A stretch of 64,000 bases of DNA from Candidatus Rokuibacteriota bacterium (GCA_003220435.1 QHSL01000068.1:21250-85249); one strand, 5' to 3'; shown: positions 37,650 to 46,431, numbered from the stretch's first letter. Notes: a model not told the origin generated them from the sequence alone. A program made the numbers and translations.

Positions 37650-38327
37650 ATGGCGCGTAAAGAAGGACTGATCGGGCGGAAGGTTGGGATGACCCAGGTG
37701 TTTGCGGAGGATGGGAGTCACGTGCCGGTGACGGTCATCGAGGCTGGGCCGTGCCCGGTCATCGAGATCCGCACCGCGGAGTCCCACGGCTACGACGCGC
37801 TTCAGCTCGGCTTCGAGCAGAAAAAGAAGAACGTGTCCAAGCCGCAGGCCGGGCAGTTCAAGAAGGCGAACGTGCCGCCGATGCGCGTGATCCGCGAGAT
37901 CCGGCTCGAGAAGACCGAGAAGCTCCAGGGCTATCAGCTCGGCCAATCGCTGACGGTCGAGATGTTCACGCCGGGCGAGCTGGTCGACGTCGTGGGCCTG
38001 ACGAAGGGCAAGGGGTTCCAGGGCGGCGTCCGTCGCTACGGCTGGGCGGGCGGCGACGCGAGCCACGGGTCGATGTTCTATCGGGCGCCCGGGTCGATCG
38101 GCGCCTCGTCCGATCCCTCGCGCGTGTGGCCGGGGCATCATCTCCCCGGGCGCATGGGCGGCGACCGGCGGACCGTGCTGAACCTGAGCGTGGTACGCGT
38201 GTTGCCCGAACAGAGTCTGGTGCTGGTGCGCGGCGCGGTGCCGGGCGCCAACGGGTCCCTCGTGATGGTGCGGAAGTCCGTGAAGGCGACGAAGGCCCAG
38301 CAGACGAAAGCGGCGGAAAAGAAATAG
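37650..38327 (+). CDS. rplC: 50S ribosomal protein L3
   Basis: L3 of 225 aa. The ATG at 37650 gives MARKEGLIGRKVGMTQVF, the family start; frames upstream run through the repeat and are discarded. Core signature: GLTKGKGFQGGVRRYG, then HGSMFYRAPGSIGASSDPSRV and GRMGGDRRTVLNL. A short Lys/Ala-rich tail ends the protein. rplD follows after 2 bp. Confidence 0.95.
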   Translation: MARKEGLIGRKVGMTQVFAEDGSHVPVTVIEAGPCPVIEIRTAESHGYDALQLGFEQKKKNVSKPQAGQFKKANVPPMRVIREIRLEKTEKLQGYQLGQSLTVEMFTPGELVDVVGLTKGKGFQGGVRRYGWAGGDASHGSMFYRAPGSIGASSDPSRVWPGHHLPGRMGGDRRTVLNLSVVRVLPEQSLVLVRGAVPGANGSLVMVRKSVKATKAQQTKAAEKK

Positions 38328-38329
38328 CG

Positions 38330-38953
38330 ATGCCAACGGTGCAGGTGGTGGACGCGAAAGGCAAGCAGACCGGGTCGCTCGAGCTCGACGCCTTCGGCGT
38401 CGAGATCCGCGTGCCGCTGCTGCACCAGGCGGTGAAGCGCGAGCTCAACGACCGCCGAACCGGTACCCACGATACCAAGGGACGCAGCGAGGTGTCCGGC
38501 GGCGGGCGCAAGCCGTGGAAGCAGAAGGGGACGGGGCGAGCGCGGCAGGGCTCGATCCGCGCGACCCAGTGGAAGGGGGGCGGTAAGCCGTTCGGCCCGA
38601 CGCCCCACAGCTACGACCAGGCCATGCCGCGTGCGATGCGTCGCGAGGCGTTACGTGCCGCCGTCGCGGCCAAGCTCGCCGCGGGCGAGCTCTCGGCGGT
38701 CGAGGCGCTCGACGGCTCCGACGGAAAGACCAAGTCGCTGGTGGCGCGCCTCGGCGCTCTGGGGATCACGGGCGAGCGGACGCTGCTGGTGGTGCGCGAG
38801 TTGGCCGAGCCGATGGCGCGCGCCGCGCGTAACGTGCCCTGGCTGACCGTCGAGACGCCGCTCCACGTGTCCGTCTACCAGCTCCTGCACGCGCGCCGCG
38901 TCGTCTTCGAGCGCGACGGCCTCGTCGCGCTGGCGGAAGCCCTGAAGAAATGA
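38330..38953 (+). CDS. rplD: 50S ribosomal protein L4
   Basis: L4 of 207 aa, exit-tunnel protein and, in some bacteria, an autoregulator of the S10 operon. Seen: the tunnel loop TKGRSEVSGGGRKPWKQKGTGRARQGS near residues 48-75 (split: GRSEVSGGGRKPWKQKG and TGRARQGSIRA) and the C-terminal VSVYQLLHARRVVF. ATG 38330. The gap to rplW (94 bp) is mostly an inverted copy of the TTGTAGC repeat. Confidence 0.95.
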   Translation: MPTVQVVDAKGKQTGSLELDAFGVEIRVPLLHQAVKRELNDRRTGTHDTKGRSEVSGGGRKPWKQKGTGRARQGSIRATQWKGGGKPFGPTPHSYDQAMPRAMRREALRAAVAAKLAAGELSAVEALDGSDGKTKSLVARLGALGITGERTLLVVRELAEPMARAARNVPWLTVETPLHVSVYQLLHARRVVFERDGLVALAEALKK

Positions 38954-38978
38954 GCACGGTGCGCGCGCAGCGACGCGG

Positions 38979-39047
38979 ACGGACGGAGCCGCACGCACCT
39001 ACATCAGGCCACCCTCGGTCCAGGCTGGCCTCAAGGACACCGCCACA
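38979..39047 (-). repeat. Dispersed TTGTAGC element, inverted copy abutting rplW
   Basis: Copy D. On the minus strand it reads TTGTGGCGGTGTCC, then GACCGAGGGTGGCCTGA and GGCTCCGTCCG, matching the hisH, tRNA and hyuA copies. Its outer end (39047) touches the rplW ATG at 39048, so the element supplies the translation-initiation region (AAGGA at 39033-39037). Confidence 0.7.
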
Positions 39048-39341
39048 ATGACCCGCTCGGCACGCGAGATCCTGATCCGCCCGCTCATGACGGAAAAGAG
39101 CATGCGCCAGAAGGAAGAGCAGAACACCGTAACGTTCCGAGTCCGCCCGGACGCCAACAAGGTCGAGATCCGCACCGCGGTCGAGACCGTGTTCAACGTC
39201 AAGGTGTCGTCGGTGCGCACGGCGACGTTCGAGGGGAAGCTGAAGCGGATGGGGCGCGCCGAGGGACGGCGGCCGAACTGGAAGAAGGCGGTCGTAGCGC
39301 TGGCGCCCGGCCACAAGATCGAAATCGTCGAGGGAGCCTAG
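39048..39341 (+). CDS. rplW: 50S ribosomal protein L23
   Basis: L23 of 97 aa, located at the tunnel exit where SRP and trigger factor dock. Seen: [30 protein letters not shown] and the loop [12 protein letters not shown]. Its start codon adjoins a dispersed repeat. rplB follows after 4 bp. Confidence 0.95.
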   Translation: MTRSAREILIRPLMTEKSMRQKEEQNTVTFRVRPDANKVEIRTAVETVFNVKVSSVRTATFEGKLKRMGRAEGRRPNWKKAVVALAPGHKIEIVEGA

Positions 39342-39345
39342 CGGC

Positions 39346-40170
39346 ATGCCTATCCGTACCGTCAAGCCGACGTCGGCCGCGCTGCGCTACCTCACCTACG
39401 TCACCTACGACGAGATCACGAAGCAGGAGCCGGAAAAGCGCCTGCTGGCGCCCAAGCGGAGGACGAACGGCCGGAACGTCTACGGCCGGATCACCGTTCG
39501 CCACCGGGGCGGCGGCGCCAAGCAGATGGTGCGGAAGGTCGACTTCCGGCGGGAGAAGCACGGGATTCCCGCGCGCGTGGCCGCGATCGAGTACGATCCG
39601 AATCGGTCGGCGCGGCTCGCCCTGCTCTACTACCGAGACGGCGAGAAGCGGTACATCATCGCGCCCCATGGGCTTCGCGTCGGCGATACCGTCATGTCGG
39701 GCCCCCAGGCGGACATCCTGCCGGGAAACGCGCTGCCGGTGCGCAACATCCCGCTCGGCACGCTGGTCCACAACATCGAGCTCCATCCCGGCCGCGGCGC
39801 GCAGCTCTGCCGGAGCGCCGGGACGCAGGCGCAGCTCCTCGCGAAGGAGGGAGATCGCGCGACGCTCAAGCTCCCCTCCGGCGAGGTCCGGATGGTCTCG
39901 CTCGAGTGCGCGGCGACCGTCGGCCAGGTCGGCAATCTCGACCACGAGAACGTGTCGATCGGCAAGGCGGGCCGCAAGCGCTGGCTCGGCTTCCGTCCGA
40001 CGGTCCGCGGCACCGTCATGAATCCGGTGGATCACCCGATGGGCGGCGGCGAAGGCAAGGGCAAGGGCAACCATCCGATGACCCCGTGGGGTAAGCCCAC
40101 CAAGGGCTACAAGACGCGGCGGGGCGCGAAGCCGTCGGACCGGGACATCGTGACGCGACGGACGAAATAG
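39346..40170 (+). CDS. rplB: 50S ribosomal protein L2
   Basis: L2 of 274 aa, needed for peptidyl-transferase function. Seen: [19 protein letters not shown], the SH3/KOW core, and the C-terminal [18 protein letters not shown] with the conserved His of the HPMGGGEG loop, then [12 protein letters not shown]. Length is standard. rpsS follows immediately. Confidence 0.97.
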   Translation: MPIRTVKPTSAALRYLTYVTYDEITKQEPEKRLLAPKRRTNGRNVYGRITVRHRGGGAKQMVRKVDFRREKHGIPARVAAIEYDPNRSARLALLYYRDGEKRYIIAPHGLRVGDTVMSGPQADILPGNALPVRNIPLGTLVHNIELHPGRGAQLCRSAGTQAQLLAKEGDRATLKLPSGEVRMVSLECAATVGQVGNLDHENVSIGKAGRKRWLGFRPTVRGTVMNPVDHPMGGGEGKGKGNHPMTPWGKPTKGYKTRRGAKPSDRDIVTRRTK

Positions 40171-40179
40171 GAGCGGATG

Positions 40180-40473
40180 ATGGGGCGTTCGCTGAAGAAG
40201 GGGCCGTACATCGATCCCACGCTGCTCGGGCGGATCGAGGATCTGAATCGGACCCGGCAGAAGAAAGTGCTGAAGACGTGGTCGCGGCGGTCGACGATTC
40301 CGCCCGAGTTCGTGGGCCACACCCTCGCCGTCCACAACGGCAAGAAGTTCATCCCGGTCTACGTGACCGAGAACATGGTGGGACACCGGCTGGGTGAGTT
40401 CGCGATGACGAGGACCTTCCGGGCCCACGGCACCGCCGAGAAAGCGGCGACCTCGCCGACCGGGAAGACCTGA
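40180..40473 (+). CDS. rpsS: 30S ribosomal protein S19
   Basis: S19 of 97 aa. Two consecutive ATGs (40177, 40180) exist; the second gives [12 protein letters not shown] and better spacing from AGGAG. Seen: [31 protein letters not shown] and the closing [17 protein letters not shown], the family signature. 5 bp to rplV. Confidence 0.95.
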   Translation: MGRSLKKGPYIDPTLLGRIEDLNRTRQKKVLKTWSRRSTIPPEFVGHTLAVHNGKKFIPVYVTENMVGHRLGEFAMTRTFRAHGTAEKAATSPTGKT

Positions 40474-40478
40474 GCGCG

Positions 40479-40982
40479 ATGCGAACGATGGCGCGGGCGC
40501 GGTTCGTGCGGGTGTCGGCCCGTAAGGCGCGGCTTGTGCTCGATCAGATCCGCGGCAAGCCGGTCGCCGAGGCGCTGGCGACCCTCGAGTACACGCCGCG
40601 GGCCGCGGCCCGGCTCATCGAGAAGGTGCTGCGGTCGGCGGTGGCGAACGCCGAGCACAACCATCAGGTGCGGAACCTCGACGACCTGCGCGTCGTCCAG
40701 GCGATCGCCGACGGCGGGCCGGTGCTCAAACGTGTGCAGCCCCGCGCGATGGGGCGCGCCTTCTCGATCAAGCACCGGACGAGCCACCTGACGATCGGGG
40801 TGAGCGACGAGACGAACGGCGCGATCGCGGCGCGCCCGGTCGCGCCGGCTCGCCCGGCGACACCGCCGCCTCCCGCGGAGCGGCCGGCGGAAGCCGCGCC
40901 GGCGCGCGGGCGCCGCGGCGCTGCGCGGGCGCCGCGCAAGCCGGCCGCGAAGCGCACTTCGAAGTCGAAGGGGAAAAAGTAG
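40479..40982 (+). CDS. rplV: 50S ribosomal protein L22 with extended tail
   Basis: L22 of 167 aa, lining the exit tunnel. The conserved core covers residues 1-112 (SARKARLVLDQIRGK, EHNHQVRNLDDL, RAMGRAFSIKHRTSHLTIGV; the last motif is the tunnel hairpin region). A tail of about 55 residues rich in Ala, Pro, Arg and Lys follows, absent from typical 110-residue L22. The tail looks disordered and basic and may contact rRNA on the surface. Confidence 0.94.
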   Translation: MRTMARARFVRVSARKARLVLDQIRGKPVAEALATLEYTPRAAARLIEKVLRSAVANAEHNHQVRNLDDLRVVQAIADGGPVLKRVQPRAMGRAFSIKHRTSHLTIGVSDETNGAIAARPVAPARPATPPPPAERPAEAAPARGRRGAARAPRKPAAKRTSKSKGKK

Positions 40983-40985
40983 ACG

Positions 40986-41630
40986 ATGGGCCAGAAAACG
41001 CATCCGATCGGCTTCCGGCTAGGGGCGACCCGGACGTGGAGCTCGCGCTGGTTCGCCACGAAGGCCTACGCCAACCTCCTGCACGAGGACGTGAAGATCC
41101 GGCGCTTCATCAAGGACCAGCTCTACCACGCCGGCATCTCGAAGATCGACATCGAGCGCTCGGCCAATCGCGCGCGCATCACGATCTCGACCGCCCGGCC
41201 CGGGATCATCATCGGCCGGAAGGGCTCGGAGGTCGAGAAACTGAAAAACGAGCTGCAGACGCGCACCGGCAAGGAGATCTACCTCAACATCGAGGAGGTC
41301 ATCCATCCGGAGCTCGACGCCCAGCTCGTCGCCGAGAACGTGGCGCTCCAGCTCCAGAAGCGCGTCGCCTTCCGCCGCGCCATGAAGAAGGCGGTGACGT
41401 CCGCGCTACGGCTGGGCGCCGACGGGATCCGGATCGCGTGCGCGGGGCGGCTGGGCGGCGGCGAGATCGCACGGCGCGAGTGGTACCGCGACGGGCGGGT
41501 GCCGCTCCACACGATCCGGGCCGACATCGACTACGGGCTGGCCACCGCCCACACGACGTACGGCACCATCGGCGTCAAGGTCTGGGTCTTCAAGGGCGAG
41601 GTGCTCCGCACCGCGCCCGCGGAAGCATGA
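40986..41630 (+). CDS. rpsC: 30S ribosomal protein S3
   Basis: S3 of 214 aa. Seen: [13 protein letters not shown], the KH-domain motif [19 protein letters not shown], and the C-terminal S3 signature [31 protein letters not shown] (quoted in part). Forms the mRNA entry channel with S4 and S5. 12 bp to rplP. Confidence 0.96.
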   Translation: MGQKTHPIGFRLGATRTWSSRWFATKAYANLLHEDVKIRRFIKDQLYHAGISKIDIERSANRARITISTARPGIIIGRKGSEVEKLKNELQTRTGKEIYLNIEEVIHPELDAQLVAENVALQLQKRVAFRRAMKKAVTSALRLGADGIRIACAGRLGGGEIARREWYRDGRVPLHTIRADIDYGLATAHTTYGTIGVKVWVFKGEVLRTAPAEA

Positions 41631-41642
41631 GGCGGCCCACCG

Positions 41643-42059
41643 ATGCTGATGCCGAAGCGCGTCAAGTACCGGAAGGCCCAGCGCGGGCGGATGAAGGGCA
41701 TCGCCACGCGCGGGTCGACGCTCGCCTTCGGCGACTTCGGCCTCAAGGCCCTCGAGCCGGGCTGGGTGACCAACCGCCAGATCGAGGCCGCGCGCGTCGC
41801 GCTCTCCCGGAGTCTCAAGCGCGGTGGCAAGGTCTGGATCCGAGTCTTTCCGGACAAGCCAGTGACGAAGAAGCCAGCGGAGACGCGGATGGGCAAGGGC
41901 AAGGGAAATCCCGAGGAATGGGTGGCCGTGGTGAAGCCCGGCCGCATCCTGTACGAGATGATCGGCGTGCCCGAGGACGTGGCGCGCGTCTCGTTCCGTA
42001 CCGCGGCGCAGAAGATCGGCATCGCGACGAAGTTCGTGTCGCGCACCCGAGCCTTGTAG
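41643..42059 (+). CDS. rplP: 50S ribosomal protein L16
   Basis: L16 of 138 aa. Seen: [21 protein letters not shown], the [31 protein letters not shown] core (quoted in part as [14 protein letters not shown]) and [20 protein letters not shown]. The next 175 bp before rpmC are filled by a tandem repeat instead of the usual few bases. Confidence 0.96.
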   Translation: MLMPKRVKYRKAQRGRMKGIATRGSTLAFGDFGLKALEPGWVTNRQIEAARVALSRSLKRGGKVWIRVFPDKPVTKKPAETRMGKGKGNPEEWVAVVKPGRILYEMIGVPEDVARVSFRTAAQKIGIATKFVSRTRAL

Positions 42060-42064
42060 TGGTA

Positions 42065-42200
42065 GTGCGAGCCGAGCCGGGGGCGAGGCGAGCGGTTCAA
42101 CGGATCGGTCAGAAGGTGCGAGCCGAGCCGGGGGCGAGGCGAGCGGTTCAACGGATCGGTCAGAAGGTGCGAGCCGAGCCGGGGCCGAGGCGAGCCCTTC
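42065..42200. repeat. Triplicated 51-bp repeat between rplP and rpmC (GCGAGCCG family)
   Basis: Units start at 42065, 42116 and 42167 with a strict 51-bp period; the first two are identical, the third diverges after about 34 bp. Each contains GTGCGAGCCGAGCCGGGG and GCGAGGCGAGC, linking it to the repeats before hisH and in ispD. No coding role; it becomes part of the ribosomal-operon mRNA. Confidence 0.85.
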
Positions 42201-42234
42201 ACATGGTCGGGAGCACCGGCGATAAGGAGCGACG

Positions 42235-42435
42235 ATGAAGGCCGCGAAGTGGCGCGATCTCTCCGAGGACGAGGTCCTCCAGAAGGCGCGCGAGCTCTCG
42301 GAGGAGATCTTCAATCTTCGGTTTCAGCTCTCGACGGGGATGGCCAAGAACCCGTCGCGGCTGAGCCAGGCGCGGAGAGATCTGGCGCGGGCCAACACCG
42401 TGCTCCGCGAGCGGAAGGGCGGATCCCGTGGGTGA
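42235..42435 (+). CDS. rpmC: 50S ribosomal protein L29
   Basis: L29 of 66 aa, two-helix protein at the tunnel exit. Seen: RDLSEDEVLQKARELSEEIFNLRFQ (in part) and the RRDLARANTVLRER signature. RBS AAGGAG at 42225-42230. It overlaps rpsQ by 8 bp. Confidence 0.95.
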   Translation: MKAAKWRDLSEDEVLQKARELSEEIFNLRFQLSTGMAKNPSRLSQARRDLARANTVLRERKGGSRG

Positions 42436-42676
42436 GCGGAAGAGCCGAGAGGGCGTGGTGGTGTCCGACGCGATGCAGAAGACGCGGGTGGTGAGGATCG
42501 AGCGGGTGTTCCGCCATCCCCGGTACCAGCGCGTCATCCGGATGTCGAAGAAGCTGAAGGCGCACGACGAGAACAACGCGAGCCGGATCGGCGATCGGGT
42601 CCTCATCGAGGAGACTCGGCCGATCTCGAAGGAGAAGCGCTGGCGGATCCGCAAGGTTCTGAGCCACGTGTCCTGA
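42428..42676 (+). CDS. rpsQ: 30S ribosomal protein S17
   Basis: S17 of 82 aa, OB-fold 16S rRNA binder. Seen: EGVVVSDAMQKTRVVRIER, HPRYQRVIRMSKKLKAHDE and the signature GDRVLIEETRPISKEKRWRI. GTG start lies inside the end of rpmC. 3 bp to rplN. Confidence 0.95.
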   Translation: MGERKSREGVVVSDAMQKTRVVRIERVFRHPRYQRVIRMSKKLKAHDENNASRIGDRVLIEETRPISKEKRWRIRKVLSHVS

Positions 42677-42679
42677 CCG

Positions 42680-43048
42680 ATGATCCAACCGCGCTCGATG
42701 CTCGACGTCGCCGACAACTCCGGAGCCAAGAAGGTCCAGTGCATCCGGGTGATGGGCGGAGCCAACAAGCGTTACGCCTCGCTCGGCGACACCGTCATCG
42801 TCGCCGTCAAGGAGGCAGCGCCGGACGGCACCGTGAAGAAGGGGGAGGTGGCCCGCGCGGTGGTGGTCAGGACCGTCAAGGAGGTCCGGCGCGGGGACGG
42901 GTCGTATATACGGTTCGACCGCAATGCGGTGGTCCTGATCAAGCCCGACGAGAACCCGGTGGGCACGCGCATCTTCGGGCCGGTCGCGCGCGAGCTGCGC
43001 GAGCGGCAGTTCACCAAGATCATCTCACTCGCGCCCGAGGTCATCTGA
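42680..43048 (+). CDS. rplN: 50S ribosomal protein L14
   Basis: L14 of 122 aa. Seen: [39 protein letters not shown], the [12 protein letters not shown] core, and the C-terminal [22 protein letters not shown]. Stop overlaps rplX ATG by one base. Confidence 0.97.
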   Translation: MIQPRSMLDVADNSGAKKVQCIRVMGGANKRYASLGDTVIVAVKEAAPDGTVKKGEVARAVVVRTVKEVRRGDGSYIRFDRNAVVLIKPDENPVGTRIFGPVARELRERQFTKIISLAPEVI

Positions 43049-43374
43049 TGCAACAGGTTCACGTGCGACGTGGCGACACGGTGGCGGTCATCGCCGGCAA
43101 GGAGCGCGGCAAGCGCGGTAAAGTGCTGCGGGTCTTGCCGGTCGCTGGGCGGGTGCTGGTGGAAAAGCTCAACATGATGAAGAAGCACCAGCGGCCGACG
43201 CAGAGGTTGCGGCAGGGCGGCATCATCGAACGCGAGAGCCCGCTGGCGCTCTCCAACGTCCTCGTCGTCTGCGGCCGGTGCGACAAGCCGTCGCGGAGTG
43301 GGATCAAAGTGCTCGCCGACGGCCGCAAGCTCCGCGTCTGCAAGCGGTGCGGCGAAGCGATCGACAAGGGCTGA
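43048..43374 (+). CDS. rplX: 50S ribosomal protein L24 (zinc-ribbon form)
   Basis: L24 of 108 aa. KOW motif near the start ([23 protein letters not shown]), then [15 protein letters not shown]. The C-terminus carries two Cys pairs, CGRC and CKRC, forming a probable zinc ribbon found in many but not all bacterial L24s. ATG at 43048 overlaps the rplN stop. Confidence 0.95.
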   Translation: MQQVHVRRGDTVAVIAGKERGKRGKVLRVLPVAGRVLVEKLNMMKKHQRPTQRLRQGGIIERESPLALSNVLVVCGRCDKPSRSGIKVLADGRKLRVCKRCGEAIDKG

Positions 43375-43378
43375 GACC

Positions 43379-44056
43379 ATGGCAAAAGAACAGGGAACCA
43401 CGCAGAAGGCGCCGGCGAAGCCGCCGGCGGCGAAGGCCCAGCCGAAGAAAGGCGCGGGAGCGCCGGTGTCGGCGCCGGCGGTCGCCAAGGGCCGGCCGAA
43501 GGGGACCGGCGACACGAAGCCGCGCCTCAAGGAGCTCTTCCACAAGACCGTGGTCCAGGCGGTCATGAAGGAGCGCGGGTTCGCCAATCCCTACCAGGTG
43601 CCGCGTCTCGAGAAGGTCGTCATCAACATGGGCGTGGGCGAGGGCCGCGACAACGCCAAGATCCTCGACTTCGCGACCGCGGATCTCCAAGCGATCGCCG
43701 GCCAGAAGCCCGTCGTCACGAAAGCGAAGAAGTCGATCGCGAACTTCAAGCTGCGCGAGGGCGTCCCGATCGGGGCCAAGGTGACGCTGCGGGGGGCCCG
43801 GATGTACGAGTTCCTCGACCGCCTCATCAACGTCGCGCTGCCGCGCGTGCGCGATTTCCGGGGCGTGCCGCCCAAGGCCTTCGACGGCCGGGGCAACTAC
43901 GCGCTCGGCCTCCGCGAGCAGCTGATCTTCCCCGAGATCGTCTACGACAAGGTGGACAAGGTTCGCGGCATGGACATCAGCATCGTCACCACGGCGCGTA
44001 CCGACGAGGACGCGAAGGTGCTCCTCACCCACCTCGGCATGCCGTTCAGGGAGTAG
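43379..44056 (+). CDS. rplE: 50S ribosomal protein L5 with N-terminal extension
   Basis: L5 of 225 aa, binds 5S rRNA. The conserved core starts near residue 48 ([19 protein letters not shown]) and contains [32 protein letters not shown] and [20 protein letters not shown]. The first 45 residues are Ala, Pro, Lys and Gly rich and unlike standard 180-residue L5. An in-frame ATG at the core start would remove the extension only by losing conserved residues, so the long form seems real. Confidence 0.93.
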   Translation: MAKEQGTTQKAPAKPPAAKAQPKKGAGAPVSAPAVAKGRPKGTGDTKPRLKELFHKTVVQAVMKERGFANPYQVPRLEKVVINMGVGEGRDNAKILDFATADLQAIAGQKPVVTKAKKSIANFKLREGVPIGAKVTLRGARMYEFLDRLINVALPRVRDFRGVPPKAFDGRGNYALGLREQLIFPEIVYDKVDKVRGMDISIVTTARTDEDAKVLLTHLGMPFRE

Positions 44057-44063
44057 CCGGATC

Positions 44064-44249
44064 ATGGCAAAGACCGCACTCATCATGAAGTCTCAGCGTC
44101 AACCGAAGTTCAGCACGCGCGCCTACTCCCGGTGCAAGCTGTGCGGCCGTCCGCGCGGCTATCTCCGGAAGTTCGAGATGTGTCGGCTCTGCTTCCGCGA
44201 GCTGGCGTTGAAGGGCGAGGTTCCGGGCATCGTGAAGGCGAGCTGGTAG
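44064..44249 (+). CDS. rpsN: 30S ribosomal protein S14 type Z
   Basis: Short zinc-binding S14 of 61 aa. Zinc ligands CKLC and CRLC (about residues 24-27 and 40-43) in the motif [25 protein letters not shown] (in part). The long C-minus form is not present here. 7 bp after rplE, 5 bp before rpsH. Confidence 0.95.
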   Translation: MAKTALIMKSQRQPKFSTRAYSRCKLCGRPRGYLRKFEMCRLCFRELALKGEVPGIVKASW

Positions 44250-44254
44250 GGCGT

Positions 44255-44650
44255 ATGCGAAGCGATCCGATCGCCGACATGCTGACGCGGGTGCGCAACG
44301 CGAGCCGCGCCGAGCACGAGAAGGTGGACATCCCCTCCTCGCGGCTCAAGGTGCGCATCGCCGAGATCCTGAAGGACGAGGGCTTCATCAAGAACTTCCG
44401 GGTGCTCGAGGACAAGAAGCAGGGAACCCTGCGCGTCTACCTCAAGTACGGCGCGGCCAACGAGAAGATGATCTCCGGGCTCGTGCGGGTCTCGACGCCC
44501 GGGCGGCGCATCTACGTCACCCACAACCGGATCCCGTCGATTCTGGCCGGGATGGGGGTGGCGCTGGTCTCGACCTCGCGGGGCGTCGTGACCGACCGGG
44601 ACGCGCGCAAGCAAAAGGTCGGCGGGGAAGTCCTCGCCTACGTGTGGTAG
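44255..44650 (+). CDS. rpsH: 30S ribosomal protein S8
   Basis: S8 of 131 aa. ATG at 44255 gives [18 protein letters not shown]; longer upstream frames overlap rpsN and are discarded. C-terminal S8 signature [26 protein letters not shown] is complete (quoted in part as [13 protein letters not shown]). S8 represses the spc operon in E. coli. Confidence 0.96.
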   Translation: MRSDPIADMLTRVRNASRAEHEKVDIPSSRLKVRIAEILKDEGFIKNFRVLEDKKQGTLRVYLKYGAANEKMISGLVRVSTPGRRIYVTHNRIPSILAGMGVALVSTSRGVVTDRDARKQKVGGEVLAYVW

Positions 44651-44657
44651 GGGCGCC

Positions 44658-45206
44658 ATGTCGCGGATCGGACGCCAACCCGTCAACATCCCGCAGGGCG
44701 TGAAGGTGCTGGTGGAGGGCGCGACCGTGCGCGCCGAGGGCCCGAAGGGCAAGCTGATGCAGGCGGTCCCCGCCGGCCTCACCGCCAAGCTCGAGAACAA
44801 CCAGGTCGTGATCTCGCGCAGCGGGGACGACCGCAAGGTGCGGGCCCTGCACGGGCTGGCTCGCGCGCTGGTCGCGAACATGGTGACGGGCGTGAAGGAC
44901 GGATTCGAGCGGAAGCTCGAGATCGTGGGGATCGGCTATCGGGCGCAGGTCCAGGGACGGGCGATCCAGCTCGCGCTCGGCTATTCGCACCCGATCATCT
45001 TCCCGCTCCCGGATGGCGTCACCGTGGAGATCGACCGGCAGGTGTCGATCACGCTGCGTGCGGCCGACAAGGCGGTGCTGGGGCAGACGGCCGCGAAGCT
45101 CCGGGCGCTGCGGGAGCCCGACCCCTACAAGGGCAAGGGCATCAGGTACTCGGATGAGGTGGTTCGGCGGAAGGTCGGCAAGAAGGCCGGGGCGGGGGCG
45201 AAATGA
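44658..45206 (+). CDS. rplF: 50S ribosomal protein L6
   Basis: L6 of 182 aa with two related domains. Seen: [37 protein letters not shown] and the signature [20 protein letters not shown]. The stop overlaps rplR ATG by 4 bp. Confidence 0.96.
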   Translation: MSRIGRQPVNIPQGVKVLVEGATVRAEGPKGKLMQAVPAGLTAKLENNQVVISRSGDDRKVRALHGLARALVANMVTGVKDGFERKLEIVGIGYRAQVQGRAIQLALGYSHPIIFPLPDGVTVEIDRQVSITLRAADKAVLGQTAAKLRALREPDPYKGKGIRYSDEVVRRKVGKKAGAGAK

Positions 45207-45568
45207 TCACGAAGGAACGGCGGGCGTCGCGCGACGTCCGGCATCAGCGGCTGCGGAGGTTCGTGCGCGGCTCCGCGGCGCGGCCGCGGCTGGCCGTGTT
45301 CCGCAGTCTGAACCACATCTACGCGCAGCTGGTCGACGACGACGCGGGCCGAACGCTCCTGGCGGTGGACAGCCGGAGCAAGGTCTTCCGGGCGCGTCAG
45401 CCAAAGGGGGGCAACGTCGCCGCCGCGAAGCTCGTCGGCGAGCTGCTGGCCCAGCAGGCGAAGGCCCGTGGGGTCGAGCGTGTGGTGTTCGATCGCGGCG
45501 GGTAGATGTACCACGGACGCGCGAAGGCGCTCGCCGACGCGGCGCGCGCCGGCGGCCTGGTGTTTTAG
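45203..45568 (+). pseudogene. rplR: 50S ribosomal protein L18 interrupted by an in-frame TAG
   Basis: L18, 5S rRNA-binding. The frame runs from ATG 45203 to TAG 45503-45505 (100 aa, ending VVFDRGG). Directly after the TAG the same frame continues [20 protein letters not shown] and a normal TAG stop at 45566-45568. Family members read FDRGG-(Y/F)[17 protein letters not shown], so the first TAG occupies a Tyr/Phe codon (one change from TAC) and the full product would be 121 aa, standard length. Options: sequencing or assembly error, true nonsense mutation, or readthrough. RF1 is encoded here and TAG ends many genes, so reassignment is unlikely. The N-terminal parts ([33 protein letters not shown]) are intact. 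Confidence 0.85.
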
Positions 45569-45574
45569 CGGCCG

Positions 45575-45707
45575 CGTGTTCGCAGGGGAGTCGAGAGGGG
45601 GGCGGCGCCGCTCGCCCCGCGTGTTCGCAGGGGAGTCGAGAGGGGGGCGGCGCCGCTCGCCCCGCGTGTTCGCAGGGGAGTCGAGAGGGGGGCGGAGCCC
45701 CCTTCTC
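45575..45707. repeat. 45-bp tandem repeat between rplR and rpsE
   Basis: Three units start at 45575, 45620 and 45665 with a 45-bp period, each beginning CGTGTTCGCAGGGGAGTCGA. Units 1 and 2 are identical; unit 3 changes at its end so that GAGAGGGGGG (45683-45692) can pair with CCCCCTTCTC (45698-45707) through one G-U pair. This makes a hairpin 15 nt before the rpsE GTG. The period is a multiple of three, but the repeat lies beyond the L18 stop and is not translated as a ribosomal protein. Confidence 0.85.
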
Positions 45708-45722
45708 CCAAGGGAGAACTGA

Positions 45723-46262
45723 GTGGCCGAAGCGAAGATCGATCCGAGCGTGCTCGAGCTGAATGACCGCGTGGTCTCCATCAACCGCGTGGCCAAGGTC
45801 GTGAAGGGCGGTCGCCGGTTCTCGTTCACGGCGCTCGTCGTCGTGGGCGACGGCCGCGGACACGTCGGGGTCGGCCTCGGCAAGGCCCATGAGGTGCCCG
45901 AGGCGATCCGCAAGGCGGTGGAGCACGCCAAGAAGGACCTGATCTTCGTGCCGCTGAAGGACACGACGATCCCCTGCGAGATCACCGGCCACTTCGGCGC
46001 GGGCCGCGTCTTCCTGAAGCCCGCGGTCGCCGGCACCGGCGTCATCGCCGGCGGCGCGGTGCGGCCGATCCTCGAGGCGGCGGGTGTGCAGGACATCCTC
46101 ACGAAGACGCTCGGCTCCAATAACCCGCACAACGTGCTCAAGGCCACGATCGACGCGCTGCGCCGGATCAAGCGCCTTCAAGACTTGTACGCGGCGCGGC
46201 GACGCGGCGACGGCGCGGGCCCCGTGGTGGAGGAGGCGGTCGGTGCCAGACAAGAAGCTTAA
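45723..46262 (+). CDS. rpsE: 30S ribosomal protein S5
   Basis: S5 of 179 aa. dsRNA-binding-like domain [20 protein letters not shown] and the signature [24 protein letters not shown] (quoted in part), then [20 protein letters not shown] start with RBS AGGGAGA directly after the tandem repeat. It overlaps rpmD by 20 bp. Confidence 0.96.
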   Translation: MAEAKIDPSVLELNDRVVSINRVAKVVKGGRRFSFTALVVVGDGRGHVGVGLGKAHEVPEAIRKAVEHAKKDLIFVPLKDTTIPCEITGHFGAGRVFLKPAVAGTGVIAGGAVRPILEAAGVQDILTKTLGSNNPHNVLKATIDALRRIKRLQDLYAARRRGDGAGPVVEEAVGARQEA

Positions 46263-46431
46263 GGTCACCCTCACGCGCTCGATCATCGGCCTCTCGCCCA
46301 AGCAGGAGGCGACCGTCAAGGCGCTGGGGCTGCGCCGGATCCGCCACTCGGTCACGCACCAGGACTCGGTCACGGTGCGGGGCATGATCGCGAAGGTGGT
46401 CCACGTGCTCGAGGTGACCCGTGAAGCTTGA
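46243..46431 (+). CDS. rpmD: 50S ribosomal protein L30
   Basis: L30 of 62 aa. GTG 46243 has GGAGGAGG 6 bp upstream, inside rpsE. Seen: [34 protein letters not shown] and [11 protein letters not shown], the complete short L30 pattern. It overlaps rplO by 11 bp. Confidence 0.93.
   Translation: MPDKKLKVTLTRSIIGLSPKQEATVKALGLRRIRHSVTHQDSVTVRGMIAKVVHVLEVTREA

Noticed and set aside
45503..45568. Reassignment of UAG to an amino acid
   Set aside because: An RF1 gene with GGQ and PxT-like motifs is present and TAG is the natural stop of many genes here (for example atpB, rex, rho, rpmE). None of the four tRNAs in the window reads UAG.
42065..45707. CRISPR arrays at the 51-bp and 45-bp tandem repeats
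   Set aside because: Units are directly adjacent with no unique spacers and there are only three of each; no cas genes occur.
45468..45722. A repeat protein encoded by the 45-bp units
   Set aside because: The frame [10 protein letters not shown] repeats simply because the period is divisible by three; no start signal or related protein is known to me.
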